Shown: positions 8,252 to 18,830, counted from the first letter of the stretch. The stretch is 64,000 bases of DNA from Pseudomonas sp. TH43 (GCF_016650635.1 NZ_JAEKFI010000001.1:992001-1056000); one strand, 5' to 3'. Numbers and translations: made by a program. The notes: a model not told the origin generated them from the letters alone.

Positions 8252-9290
8252 TGTAGGAGCAAAGCTTGCTCGCGAACGCGGGGTGTCAGGTAGCAGCCTT
8301 GCAAGCTGTGCTGGCGCCTTCGCGAGCAAGCTCGGCTCCTACAGGGTTTTGTGTTGTCGCAGATTCCGGGAACACCGCGAAACATTGTGGGATCTGGGCT
8401 TGCTCGCGAAAGCGGGGTGTCAGGTAGCAGCCTTGCAAGCTGTGCCGGCGCCTTCGCGAGCAAGCTTGGCTCCTACAGGGTTTTGTGTTGTTGCAGATTT
8501 CGGGAACACCGTGAAACATTGTGGGATCTGGGCTTGCTCGCGAAAGCGGGGTGTCAGGTAGCAGCCTTGTAAGCTGCGCCGGCGCCTTCGCGAGCAAGCT
8601 CGGCTCCTACAGGGTTTTGTGTTGTTGCAGATTTCGGGAACACCGCGAAACATTGTGGGATCTGGGCTTGATTGCGAAAGCGGGGTGTCAGGTAGCAGCC
8701 TTGCAAGCTGTGCTGGCGCCTTCGCGAGCAAGCTTGGCTCCTACAGGGTTTTGTGTTGTTGCAGACTCCGGGAACACCGTGAAACATTGTGGGATCTGGG
8801 CTTGCTCGCGAAAGCGGGGTGTCAGGTAGCAGCCTTTGCAAGCTGTGCTGGCGCCTTCGCGAGCAAGCTCGGCTCCTACAGGTTTTTGTGTTGTTGCAGA
8901 TTCCGGGAACACCGCGAAACATCGTGGGATCTGGGCTTGCTCGCGAAAGCGGGTGTCAGGCAACAACAGTCCAAGCAGTGCCGGCGCCATCGCGAGCAAG
9001 CTCGGCTCCTACAGGTTTTTGTGTTTTCGCAGACTCCGGGAACACCGCAAAACATTGTGGGATCTGGGCTTGATTGCGAAAGCGGGGTGTCAGGTAGCAG
9101 CCTTGCAAGCTGTGCCGGCGCCTTCGCGAGCAAGCTCGGCTCCTACAGGGTTTTGTGTTGTTGCAGACTCCGGGAACACCGCGAAACATCGTAGGAGCAA
9201 AGCTTGCTCGCGAAAGCGGTGTGTCAGGCAACAAAAGTCCAAGCTGTGCTGGCGCCTTCGCGAGCAAGCTTGGCTCCTACGGGGTTGTGT
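8252..9290. repeat. Tandem array of eight REP-containing units, 134-bp period
   Basis: The string GTGTCAGG recurs at 8283, 8417, 8551, 8685, 8819, 8953, 9087 and 9221, so spacing is exactly 134 bases each time. Each unit contains a GCTTGCTCGCGAA REP, a spacer with GCAAGCTGTGC, an inverted REP (TTCGCGAGCAAGCTCGGCTC) and a second spacer with GGGAACACCGCGAAAC. The outermost units carry GTAGGAGCAAAGC at the left REP, while the six internal junctions carry GTGGGATCTGGGC. A period not divisible by three shifts frame every unit, so open frames across it are not real genes. The array fills the whole gap before the DHH gene. Confidence 0.95.
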
Positions 9291-10191
9291 GTAGGCCCAG
9301 TTTGAGTAGTTGCTTGCGCAGTATTGACGGGGTGAGGACGGCCAGTCCTGCGTGCCAGTCGAGTGTCAGCAGTTGACTCAGATTCTGTTGGCTGGGTAGT
9401 GGCTCTGCCAGTAAACAGCTTTTCCGGTCGCGAATGCTGATGAGGTTTAGCAGCCAGTCTTCGCCCTGCTTCGCCATCCAGTGGCTGATCGTCGTCCGGT
9501 GTTTTTGCAACAACGCATCGGCATCCCACACGGTCATTTGCGCAAAGATCTGCGGCAGATTGCTTTCGGGTTTCATCCGTTTCAAATCCACTGCCAATGC
9601 ACCGACAAGGTCTGATTCGATACTGGCCTGGCATTCGAGGAAATACTGCTCGGGCCAGTCCTTCGTCAGTTTCGCCCGTGGCGCGAGGTTGGCGTAGGCG
9701 TCGATGTCCGCTGGCGTGGTCATCTGGCTGGTGAAATTCAGGGTGTTGTCGAGAATCGCGGTGGCCAGGAGCGCGGCGCTTGGCTGACTGATTCGATGCA
9801 GCAAGTCGGCCGCCAGCCAGCGCTGAAATACCTGAGTCGCCGCTGCGCCGATCGGGCGGATGTCGGCGGCTAAACCGAGTTTCTTTGCCCAATAATCTTC
9901 GTAACCCGGATGATGGTCGATGACTTCCACAACCTGATCGAGCAGGACCATTGGATCAAAGTGGTGATAGTCGGAAACGTCGACCAAGACAAATTCGTCG
10001 CTGGGCATCGGTGCCGCGTCGTGCAAGAAATTGCCCCAACCGAGCGCGGTGCTGGAAACACTGGCGTTGGGTTTTGCGCTACTCACGGCGCGGGCGGGAA
10101 TGCCTTGCAGATTGAGCAATTCTGCGTAGGCAATGCAGCAGGCGTAGGCGTCGATGTCCAGATAGGACGCGCCAGAAGTGATGATTTTCAT
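9277..10191 (-). CDS. DHH family phosphoesterase
   Basis: This 304-residue protein has an N-terminal SGASYLDIDAYA metal motif (D12, D14), DVSDYH near residue 71 and the diagnostic DHH triplet at 92-94. These are manganese ligands of DHH phosphoesterases (inorganic pyrophosphatase, RecJ and oligoribonuclease relatives). A DHHA-type C-terminal domain with conventional motifs is not obvious. The start ATG (10189-10191) has only a weak ribosome site. Its last codons and TAG stop lie inside the final REP of the 134-bp array. No partner gene is on the same strand; the substrate is unknown. Neighbouring pyrimidine genes run separately and may be unrelated. Confidence 0.8.
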   Translation of the reverse strand: MKIITSGASYLDIDAYACCIAYAELLNLQGIPARAVSSAKPNASVSSTALGWGNFLHDAAPMPSDEFVLVDVSDYHHFDPMVLLDQVVEVIDHHPGYEDYWAKKLGLAADIRPIGAAATQVFQRWLAADLLHRISQPSAALLATAILDNTLNFTSQMTTPADIDAYANLAPRAKLTKDWPEQYFLECQASIESDLVGALAVDLKRMKPESNLPQIFAQMTVWDADALLQKHRTTISHWMAKQGEDWLLNLISIRDRKSCLLAEPLPSQQNLSQLLTLDWHAGLAVLTPSILRKQLLKLGLHTTP

Positions 10192-10286
10192 GGGCCGGCA
10201 ACATCACACATTTCCATGACATTTGGGTGACAGGCAAAGATCGCAGCCTGTGGCAGCGCCTACACAGGTCTGCGATCTATTGATGT

Positions 10287-11570
10287 TTATGCGGCGGCTT
10301 TACCGGCCGCGACCATCGCCGAAGCCGCCAGCATTGCCCGCAACAACACTGCACAGCCCGCCGCCAGATCGTCCGGCGCAGCGTTTTCGATTTCGTTGTG
10401 GCTGATCCCGCCTTCACACGGCACGAAGATCATCCCCGCAGGACCGAGTTCGGCGAGGAAAATCGCGTCATGCCCGGCGCCGCTGACGATGTCCATGTGC
10501 GACAGGCCCAGGCCTTTCGCCGCGCCGCGCACGGCTTCGACGCAGCCCTTTTCGAAATACAGCGGCGGGAAGTCGGCGGTGGGCGTGAGTTCATAGGTCA
10601 GACCATGTTCTTCGCAGGTGGCTTCAATGACTTGCTTGACCTCGGCGATCATCGAATCCAGACGCGTCGGTTCCAGATGGCGGAAGTCGAGGGTCATGCG
10701 CACTTCGCCGGGGATGACGTTGCGCGAGCCGGGATAGGCTTGCAGGCAACCGACGGTGCCGCACGCGCGCGGCTGATGGCCGAGGGCGGCACGGTTAACC
10801 GCACCGACGATCACCGAGGCCCCGACCAGTGCATCTTTGCGCAGGTGCATCGGGGTTGGGCCGGCGTGCGCTTCGACGCCACGCAGCTTGAGGTCGAACC
10901 ACTTCTGTCCCAGCGCGCCGAGCACTACGCCGATGGTTTTCTGTTCGTCTTCGAGAATCGGGCCTTGTTCGATGTGCGCTTCGAAATAGGCGCCGACCTT
11001 GTGCCCGCTGACTTCGCGTGGCCCGGCGTAACCGATGGCATTGAGCGCTTCGCCCACGGTGACGCCCTCGGCGTCGACTTTGGCGAGGGTTTCTTCGAGG
11101 GTGAATTTCTCGGCAAACACGCCCGAACCCATCATGCACGGGGCGAAACGCGAGCCTTCTTCATTGGTCCAGACCACCACTTCCAGCGGTGCTTCGGTTT
11201 CCACGTTGAGGTCGTTGAGCGTACGCAGCACTTCGACGCCAGCGAGTACGCCGAAGCAGCCGTCGAACTTGCCGCCGGTGGGTTGCGTGTCGATGTGGCT
11301 GCCGGTCATCACCGGCGGCAGGTTGGGATTGCGACCGGGACGGCGGGCGAAGATGTTGCCGACCTCATCGACCGTGACGCTGCATCCGGCGTCCTTGCAC
11401 CATTGCACGAACAGGTCGCGGGCCTGGCGGTCGAGGTCGGTCAGGGCCAGGCGACAGACGCCACCCTTGACCGTGGCACCGAGCTTGGCCAGTTCCATGA
11501 GCGACGCCCACAAGCGGTCGCGGTTGATGTGCTGATGGGTCGATTGCAGAACGTCTACGGCTGCGTTCAT
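10287..11570 (-). CDS. pydC: Beta-ureidopropionase / N-carbamoyl-amino acid hydrolase (M20 family)
   Basis: This 427-residue M20-family amidohydrolase has GSHIDTQPTGGKFDG near residue 90 (metal His and Asp), WTNEEGSRF near 135 with the catalytic and metal glutamates, AHIEQGP near 205, a dimerisation domain with HAGPTPM and a C-terminal SGAGHDA. This pattern fits beta-ureidopropionases and N-carbamoyl-L-amino acid hydrolases, which release ammonia and CO2 from N-carbamoyl-beta-alanine. GGAGAT precedes the ATG. With the dihydropyrimidinase and dihydropyrimidine dehydrogenase genes nearby it completes the three-step reductive uracil/thymine pathway. Confidence 0.9.
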   Translation of the reverse strand: MNAAVDVLQSTHQHINRDRLWASLMELAKLGATVKGGVCRLALTDLDRQARDLFVQWCKDAGCSVTVDEVGNIFARRPGRNPNLPPVMTGSHIDTQPTGGKFDGCFGVLAGVEVLRTLNDLNVETEAPLEVVVWTNEEGSRFAPCMMGSGVFAEKFTLEETLAKVDAEGVTVGEALNAIGYAGPREVSGHKVGAYFEAHIEQGPILEDEQKTIGVVLGALGQKWFDLKLRGVEAHAGPTPMHLRKDALVGASVIVGAVNRAALGHQPRACGTVGCLQAYPGSRNVIPGEVRMTLDFRHLEPTRLDSMIAEVKQVIEATCEEHGLTYELTPTADFPPLYFEKGCVEAVRGAAKGLGLSHMDIVSGAGHDAIFLAELGPAGMIFVPCEGGISHNEIENAAPDDLAAGCAVLLRAMLAASAMVAAGKAAA

Positions 11571-11630
11571 GGGGATCTCCTCAGGCTGCGTTTCTTATGG
11601 ATATTTCTCTGGTGTCTGGTAGATCGCTTT

Positions 11631-11692
11631 CGCGAGCAGGCTCGCTCCCACAGGGGAAATGCATTTCAAATGTGGGAGCGAGCCCGCTCGCG
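11631..11692. repeat. REP pair, GTGGGAGCGAGC type
   Basis: CGCGAGCAGGCTCGCTCCCA and its inverted partner flank an 18-base loop. The pair separates pydC from the upstream permease gene on the same strand and could attenuate or stabilise the transcript between them. Confidence 0.8.
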
Positions 11693-11705
11693 AAGAGGCC
11701 GGCCG

Positions 11706-13190
11706 CTACACCGCTGTTTTCACGGCAGAAGGCTGCGCGCGCATCACGCACAACCCGTAATAAATAATCCCGCCCAGCGCCGAGCCGGTGAACCAGCCAT
11801 AGCTGTAAAACCAGCTGAACGCATCGCTACCCAGCGACAACAGGGTCAGCACCACCGGCACCCCAAAGGCGAGAAAACCGGCCCGATTCCACGCCGGATA
11901 AACGTCATCGCGGTACAACCCGGCGAGGTCCAGTTGCTGTTTCTTGATCAGGAAATAGTCCACCACCATGATCCCGGCAATCGGCCCGAGCAGGCTCGAA
12001 TAACCCAGCAACCAGTTCGAATACACGGTTTCCAGGCTAACGTCGGAAACGATCAAACCCAGCTTCTTCAGTAACTCATGGGCCATCAACGCCAACCCGA
12101 CAAACCCGGTCAGCAACACCGCTTTGGTGCGGTTGATCACCTTGGGGGCGATGTTCTGGAAGTCGTTGGTGGGCGAGACGATATTGGCGGCGGTGTTGGT
12201 CGATAGTGTGGCGATGATAATCAGCGCCATGGCCACCGCAACCCACACCGGGCTCTGGATATGACCGATCAGGCTAACCGGATCAGATACCGTTACACCG
12301 ACCAGTTTTACCGACGCCGCGGTCATGATCACGCCGAGGGAGGCGAACAGAAACATCGTCAGTGGCAGGCCGAAAATCTGCCCGAGGATCTGATCCTTCT
12401 GACTTTTGGCGTAGCGGCTGAAGTCCGGAATATTCAGCGACAACGTTGCCCAGAACCCCACCATCGCCGTCAGCCCGGCAGCGAAGTAACTCACCACACT
12501 GGCGCCTTCAGGACGTTTCGGTGGGATCGCCAGCAGTTCAGTCATCGACACATTGGGCATCGCCCACACCAGCAAGCCGATGCCGACCGCCACCAGCAGT
12601 GGCGCCGACAAGGTTTCCAGCCACTTGATCGACTCGGCGCCGCGAATCACCACCCACAGGTTCAACGCCCAGAAGATCATGAAGCCGATCACCTCCCCCG
12701 TGCCGCCGAGGGATTTCCAGCCCTCGAACACCGAGCCGAGAAACAGGTGAATCGCCAGGCCGCCAAACATCGTCTGAATCCCGAACCAGCCACACGCCAC
12801 CAATGCGCGAATCAGACACGGCACATTGGAACCGAGGATGCCGAACGAGGAACGCAGCAGTACCGGAAACGGGATGCCGTACTTGGTACCGGGAAAAGCA
12901 TTCAGGGTAAGGGGAATCAGCACGATGACGTTGGCAAACAGAATGGCCAGCAGCGCTTCACCGACACTCAAGCCGAAGTACGCCGTCAGCACGCCGCCGA
13001 GGGTGTAGGTCGGCACGCAGATCGACATGCCGACCCACAGCGCAGTGATGTGCCATTTGTTCCAGGTTCGTTCGCGCACCTTGGTCGGTGCCATGTCGTG
13101 GTTGTATCGGGGGCTGTCGAGGACGTCGCTGCCGGCTTCGAGCTCGAACAAGCCGTCGCGCTCGGTTACTTGCGATCTGTTCTGTTGCAT
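11706..13190 (-). CDS. NCS1 family nucleobase:cation symporter
   Basis: The 494-residue protein has about twelve hydrophobic segments. Its cytoplasmic N-terminus ends in the NCS1-type block with RTWNKWHITALWVGM, followed by VPTYTLGG, and a downstream SRYAKSQKDQILGQ loop is present. NCS1 proteins (Mhp1, PucI, cytosine permease) import hydantoins, allantoin, uracil or cytosine with sodium or protons. TGGAGC precedes the start. Position upstream of pydC on the same strand and divergent from the dihydropyrimidinase gene points to uracil/thymine or dihydropyrimidine uptake for this pathway. Confidence 0.9.
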   Translation of the reverse strand: MQQNRSQVTERDGLFELEAGSDVLDSPRYNHDMAPTKVRERTWNKWHITALWVGMSICVPTYTLGGVLTAYFGLSVGEALLAILFANVIVLIPLTLNAFPGTKYGIPFPVLLRSSFGILGSNVPCLIRALVACGWFGIQTMFGGLAIHLFLGSVFEGWKSLGGTGEVIGFMIFWALNLWVVIRGAESIKWLETLSAPLLVAVGIGLLVWAMPNVSMTELLAIPPKRPEGASVVSYFAAGLTAMVGFWATLSLNIPDFSRYAKSQKDQILGQIFGLPLTMFLFASLGVIMTAASVKLVGVTVSDPVSLIGHIQSPVWVAVAMALIIIATLSTNTAANIVSPTNDFQNIAPKVINRTKAVLLTGFVGLALMAHELLKKLGLIVSDVSLETVYSNWLLGYSSLLGPIAGIMVVDYFLIKKQQLDLAGLYRDDVYPAWNRAGFLAFGVPVVLTLLSLGSDAFSWFYSYGWFTGSALGGIIYYGLCVMRAQPSAVKTAV

Positions 13191-13603
13191 GGCTGCTCCA
13201 CGGTTTTTTTTGATTATTTTTGCTCATCGGGCTGGTAGGCGGACGCGCCGCACACCGGGCGATGGCCGGAGTACTTGCATGTGAACACGCACTTCACGAA
13301 CCGGCCTGGCTTATCAGCGCCAGCACTCAATAAACGTGCCGACTGTTGCGCCGAGTTTCCCGACCTGTCCGTATAGCGCTTTCAACTGTTTGATGTTTAA
13401 ACGCTTTTATTCAAATTATTGAGCCATATTGCTTACTTGTTTCATCTCTCAGGCAAAAGACCAAGACAAGTTACTCGAACAGCCAGGTTCAAAGTGGTGC
13501 ACGGTTATTTTCAGCAAAGCGTCTGGGCCGCGACTCTTTAGCGTTCAAGCAGCTGATTTACCATGACAAATCTCGCTCAAATCTGGTTCCTGTCAAGTGC
13601 GTC

Positions 13604-13629
13604 AAAATGGTGAAAGCCCTCACCATTTT
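13604..13629. promoter_or_regulatory. Inverted repeat, candidate operator upstream of pydB
   Basis: AAAATGGTGA and TCACCATTTT are perfect 10-bp inverted arms separated by AAGCCC. No gene ends here, so an operator is more likely than a terminator. It does not match the E. coli RutR half-site TTGACCA exactly, but the TGGT/ACCA core is shared. Confidence 0.5.
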
Positions 13630-13674
13630 GGTGATTTATATTTTTAATCCTTATATTTCAATATCTTATGTACG

Positions 13675-13688
13675 TTATAAGCTTATAA
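13675..13688. promoter_or_regulatory. Perfect AT-rich palindrome upstream of pydB
   Basis: TTATAAGCTTATAA is a perfect 14-bp palindrome, 46 bp right of the first inverted repeat and about 140 bp before the pydB start. It may be a second regulator site or part of a promoter. Confidence 0.4.
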
Positions 13689-13799
13689 AAAATAATCTTG
13701 CTCATTCGATTAACACCAGCTAGTTTTTATTCCTGACAGCGCTGGCAGGAATACATCTTCCAGCATCGACGTCTTATAAAACATATAGAACCGGTATAA

Positions 13800-15266
<1,467 letters not shown>

Positions 15267-15283
15267 AAACGAGGCCTTCGGCC

Positions 15284-15350
15284 TTCGCGAGCAGGCTCGC
15301 TCCCACAGGGGAATGCATTCCAAATGTGGGAGCGAGACTGCTCGCGAAGG
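15284..15350. repeat. REP pair, GTGGGAGCGAG type
   Basis: CTTCGCGAGCAGGCTCGCTC and the inverted partner GGGAGCGAGACTGCTCGCGA surround a short loop between pydB and pydX. It may reduce read-through or set relative mRNA stability inside the operon. Confidence 0.8.
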
Positions 15351-15424
15351 GGCACGTCCAGACACCACAAAAACCACTGCCCATCAGAGGCAGAGAACCT
15401 CAAATAACCGTGAGGCAAAAAACC

Positions 15425-16792
15425 GTGATCGAGACCCTGAACCATCTCCCCCATCCGCACGAAAGCGCGGCCGCCCTCGCCGGCCACTTCACCGATCTGG
15501 CGCCGCCGCTCAACGCCCGCCAGGCGCATCTGGAGGCCTCGCGCTGCCTGTATTGCTACGACGCGCCGTGCGTGAATGCCTGTCCGAGCGAGATCGATAT
15601 TCCTTCGTTTATCCGCAATATTCATCAGGACAACGTGCCCGGCGCGGCGCAGAAAATCCTCTCGGCGAACATCCTCGGCGGCAGTTGCGCGCGGGTGTGT
15701 CCGACCGAAATCCTTTGCCAGCAAGCCTGCGTGCGCAATAACGCCCACGAATGCGCGCCGGTGTTGATCGGTCTGTTGCAGCGCTACGCCGTGGACAACG
15801 CACACTTCACCGAACACCCGTTCCAGCGCGCCGCGGCCACCGGTAAACGCATCGCCGTGGTCGGCGCCGGGCCGGCAGGCTTGTCCTGCGCCCATCGCAG
15901 TGCCATGCACGGCCATGACGTGGTGATTTTCGAAGCGCGGGAGAAAGCGGGAGGCCTCAATGAATACGGGATCGCCAAGTACAAACTGGTCGACGATTAC
16001 GCGCAAAAGGAGTTGGATTTCCTTCTGCAAATCGGCGGCATCGAGATTCGTCACGGGCAGAAACTGGGTGACAATCTGACCCTCAGCGAACTGCATCAGC
16101 AGTTCGACGCCGTGTTCCTTGGCCTGGGCCTGAATGCCAGTAAACAACTGGGGCTGACCCACGAAGACGCCCCCGGTCTGCTCGCCGCCACTGACTACAT
16201 TCGCGAACTGCGTCAGGCCGATGACCTCACGCAACTGCCGCTGGCCGAGCGCTGCATCGTCCTCGGCGCAGGTAATACCGCCATCGACATGGCCGTGCAA
16301 ATGGCCCGCCTCGGAGCCCGCGACGTCAATCTGGTCTATCGCCGTGGCGCGGCCGACATGGGCGCGACCGGGCACGAACAGGACATCGCCAAAGCCAATC
16401 AGGTACGCCTGCTGACCTGGGCGCAACCGGAAGAAGTGCTGCTCGACGAGCAAGGGCATGTGCGAGGCATGCGTTTCGCCCGCACCGATCTGGTCGACGG
16501 TCGCCTGCAAGCCACTGGCGAAACCTTCGAGCTGGCCGCTGATGCAATCTTCAAAGCCATCGGCCAAGCCTTCGACTCCGGCGCCCTCGCCGACCCGCTG
16601 GCCCGCGAACTCAAGCGTCAGGGCGAGCGCATTCAGGTCGATGAAAACCTGCGCACCAGCATTCCCGGCGTTTATGCCGGCGGTGACTGCACCAGCCTCG
16701 ATCAGGACTTGACCGTGCAAGCCGTGCAGCACGGCAAACTCGCCGCCGAGGCGATCAACACGCAACTGATGCTCAAAGTGGAGGCTGCGTAA
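15425..16792 (+). CDS. pydX: NAD-dependent dihydropyrimidine dehydrogenase, flavoprotein subunit (PreT/PydX)
   Basis: GTG 15425 is preferred, with GAGG nine bases upstream. A frame open to 15326 begins inside the REP and GTG 15410 lacks a good site. The 455-residue product has two cysteine-rich Fe-S loops (CLYCYDAPCVNACP near residue 40 and CARVCPTEILCQQAC near residue 83), a GAGPAGLSCA FAD motif and a GAGNTAIDMAVQ NAD motif. This is the glutamate-synthase-small-subunit-like half of bacterial dihydropyrimidine dehydrogenase, which passes electrons from NAD(P)H to reduce uracil and thymine. The partner subunit gene starts at the base after its stop. Confidence 0.92.
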   Translation: MIETLNHLPHPHESAAALAGHFTDLAPPLNARQAHLEASRCLYCYDAPCVNACPSEIDIPSFIRNIHQDNVPGAAQKILSANILGGSCARVCPTEILCQQACVRNNAHECAPVLIGLLQRYAVDNAHFTEHPFQRAAATGKRIAVVGAGPAGLSCAHRSAMHGHDVVIFEAREKAGGLNEYGIAKYKLVDDYAQKELDFLLQIGGIEIRHGQKLGDNLTLSELHQQFDAVFLGLGLNASKQLGLTHEDAPGLLAATDYIRELRQADDLTQLPLAERCIVLGAGNTAIDMAVQMARLGARDVNLVYRRGAADMGATGHEQDIAKANQVRLLTWAQPEEVLLDEQGHVRGMRFARTDLVDGRLQATGETFELAADAIFKAIGQAFDSGALADPLARELKRQGERIQVDENLRTSIPGVYAGGDCTSLDQDLTVQAVQHGKLAAEAINTQLMLKVEAA

Positions 16793-18067
16793 ATGGCCGA
16801 TCTCTCGATAGTCTTCGCCGGCATCAAAGCGCCAAACCCTTTCTGGCTGGCCTCCGCGCCCCCCACCGACAAGGCCTACAACGTCGTCCGTGCCTTCGAA
16901 GCAGGCTGGGGCGGCGTGGTCTGGAAAACCCTCGGCGAGGACCCGGCAGCGGTCAACGTCTCGTCGCGCTACTCGGCGCATTACGGCAACAACCGTGAAG
17001 TGCTGGGCATCAACAACATCGAGCTGATCACCGACCGCTCGCTGGAAATCAACCTGCGTGAAATCACTCAGGTGAAGAAGGATTGGCCGGATCGCGCACT
17101 GATCGTCTCGCTGATGGTGCCGTGCGTCGAGGAATCGTGGAAACACATCCTGCCGCTGGTCGAAGCCACTGGCGCCGACGGTATCGAGCTGAATTTCGGC
17201 TGCCCGCACGGCATGCCGGAGCGCGGCATGGGTGCGGCGGTCGGTCAGGTGCCGGAGTATGTCGAACAGGTGACGCGCTGGTGCAAGACTTATTGCTCGC
17301 TGCCGGTGATCGTCAAGCTGACGCCGAACATCACTGACATCCGCGTCGCCGCCCGCGCCGCACATCGCGGCGGCGCCGATGCGGTGTCGTTGATCAACAC
17401 GATCAACTCGATCACCAGCGTCGACCTCGAACACATGGTCGCCTTGCCCACGGTCGGCAGCAAAAGCACTCACGGCGGCTATTGCGGCTCGGCGGTGAAG
17501 CCGATTGCGCTGAACATGGTCGCCGAAATCGCTCGTGATCCGCAGACTCAAGGCTTACCGATTTGTGGGATTGGCGGCATCGGCAGTTGGCGCGATGCGG
17601 CGGAGTTCATGGCGCTGGGCAGCGGCGCGGTGCAGGTGTGTACGGCGGCAATGCTCCACGGTTTCCGCATTGTCGAGGAGATGAAGGACGGCTTGTCGCG
17701 GTGGATGGACAGTCAGGGCTACGCCAATATCGCCGAGTTTTCCGGGCGAGCCGTGGGCAACACTACGGACTGGAAGTATCTGGATATCAACTATCAGGTA
17801 ATCGCGAAAATCGATCAGGAAGCTTGCATTGGTTGCGGGCGCTGCCACATTGCTTGCGAAGATACGTCACACCAGGCAATCAGCAGCCTGAAACAGGCGG
17901 ACGGCACGCATAAATATGAAGTGATCGATGACGAGTGTGTGGGCTGTAATTTGTGCCAGATCACCTGTCCGGTGGCGGATTGCATCGAGATGGTACCGAC
18001 GGAAACAGGCAAGCCGTTTCTGGACTGGAATCATGATCCGAGGAATCCCTACCATGTCAGTCTTTGA
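16793..18067 (+). CDS. pydA: NAD-dependent dihydropyrimidine dehydrogenase, catalytic subunit (PreA/PydA)
   Basis: The 424-residue protein abuts pydX with no gap. The N-terminal 330 residues form a dihydroorotate-dehydrogenase-like FMN barrel (NPFWLASAPPTDK start, LNFGCPHG near residue 140, ICGIGGIGSWRDA near 255). The C-terminus has two 4Fe-4S ferredoxin motifs, CIGCGRCHIAC and CVGCNLCQITCP. It reduces uracil or thymine to the 5,6-dihydro base. Together with PydX, PydB and PydC it reconstitutes the whole reductive pyrimidine pathway in this window. Confidence 0.95.
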   Translation: MADLSIVFAGIKAPNPFWLASAPPTDKAYNVVRAFEAGWGGVVWKTLGEDPAAVNVSSRYSAHYGNNREVLGINNIELITDRSLEINLREITQVKKDWPDRALIVSLMVPCVEESWKHILPLVEATGADGIELNFGCPHGMPERGMGAAVGQVPEYVEQVTRWCKTYCSLPVIVKLTPNITDIRVAARAAHRGGADAVSLINTINSITSVDLEHMVALPTVGSKSTHGGYCGSAVKPIALNMVAEIARDPQTQGLPICGIGGIGSWRDAAEFMALGSGAVQVCTAAMLHGFRIVEEMKDGLSRWMDSQGYANIAEFSGRAVGNTTDWKYLDINYQVIAKIDQEACIGCGRCHIACEDTSHQAISSLKQADGTHKYEVIDDECVGCNLCQITCPVADCIEMVPTETGKPFLDWNHDPRNPYHVSL

Positions 18068-18090
18068 GGTCGACGGCGGCTGAACCCACG

Positions 18091-18159
18091 CTTTCGCAAG
18101 CAGGCACGCTCCCACATTTGCAATGCATTTCCCTGTGGGAGCGAGCCTGCTCGCGAAAA
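18091..18159. repeat. REP pair between convergent pydA and tetR genes
   Basis: CGCAAGCAGGCACGCTCCCA and GTGGGAGCGAGCCTGCTCGC oppose each other in the 115-bp gap between two converging genes. It is a plausible two-way transcription end, although no T-run terminator is seen. Confidence 0.75.
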
Positions 18160-18182
18160 GACTAGCCCGGTCACCACAAGAC

Positions 18183-18803
18183 TCAGGGTTCTAATCCGAT
18201 CCCGCGCAGGATCACACTCGTCACCGTCTGCACCGCACGCTCGAACTGCATGTCCGACAGCGGCTGGTGATCATTCAAGATATTCACCTGGTGATCAAAG
18301 TCAGCGTAATGCTGGGTCGACGCCCAGATCATGTACAGCAGACTCGACGGCTCCACCGGCAAAATTCGTTTGTCTTCGACCCACTGACGAATCTTCGCTT
18401 CCTTCATTTTCGCCCAGTCATACAGACTGACATCCAGCGCCTCGCCCAACGTCGGTGCGCCATGGATGATTTCGTTGGCCCAGACTTTCGAGCCGTACGG
18501 CCGACTGCGAGAATGGTTCATCTTGGCGCGGATGTAGCTGCTGAGCACCACGCGCGGGTCATCGAACATCTCAAAGCACAGCGCGTCCTGCTTCCACACC
18601 TCCAGCAGGTCGAACAGCACGGCGCTGTACAACTCGCTTTTGGTCGAGAAGTAGTAATGCAGGTTGGAACGCGGCAGTTGCACTTCGGCGGCGATGTCGG
18701 CCATGGCCGTGCCCGCGAAGCCTTTTTCGGCGAAGACTTTTTCCGCTGCCAGAAGGATTTTGTCGACATTACTGCGGCGGATTTCGATCTTGTGATTGCC
18801 CAT
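18183..18803 (-). CDS. TetR family regulator, RutR-like (pyrimidine catabolism)
   Basis: The 206-residue protein has an N-terminal helix-turn-helix (ADIAAEVQLPRSNLHYYFSTK, residues about 36-56) and a C-terminal domain like RutR/YcdC (TetR_C_13), including the LLYMIWASTQHYADF segment. RutR senses uracil and thymine in enteric bacteria. Location at the end of the pyd cluster suggests control of these genes. A GGGAGC site precedes the start and a perfect palindrome lies 13 bases further upstream, so autoregulation is likely. Ligand and target remain inference. Confidence 0.85.
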   Translation of the reverse strand: MGNHKIEIRRSNVDKILLAAEKVFAEKGFAGTAMADIAAEVQLPRSNLHYYFSTKSELYSAVLFDLLEVWKQDALCFEMFDDPRVVLSSYIRAKMNHSRSRPYGSKVWANEIIHGAPTLGEALDVSLYDWAKMKEAKIRQWVEDKRILPVEPSSLLYMIWASTQHYADFDHQVNILNDHQPLSDMQFERAVQTVTSVILRGIGLEP

Positions 18804-18816
18804 GTGGGCTCCCTGA

Positions 18817-18830
18817 CAACAACGTTGTTG
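18817..18830. promoter_or_regulatory. Perfect palindrome upstream of the RutR-like gene
   Basis: CAACAACGTTGTTG is a perfect 14-bp palindrome ending 13 bases upstream of the regulator start codon. The position is typical for an autoregulatory TetR operator. It is unlike the two dyads in front of pydB, so both cannot be consensus sites of the same protein. Confidence 0.45.

Noticed and set aside
8252..9290. CRISPR-like array
   Set aside because: Units are 134 bp, spacers between REPs are themselves repeated rather than unique, and no cas genes are present.
8205..9294. Several open frames with repeated LAREGAGTACKAAT or SGVSGSSL motifs
   Set aside because: They are translations of the 134-bp repeat array. 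Since 134 is not a multiple of three, the reading frame changes every unit, so no repeat protein is encoded.
13604..13629. Interpretation of the AAAATGGTGA dyad as a terminator
   Set aside because: No gene ends within 400 bases on either side and no T run follows the stem.
15326..15424. Upstream start for the dihydropyrimidine dehydrogenase flavoprotein subunit
   Set aside because: This start lies inside a REP and lacks a ribosome site. GTG 15425 has GAGG at proper spacing.
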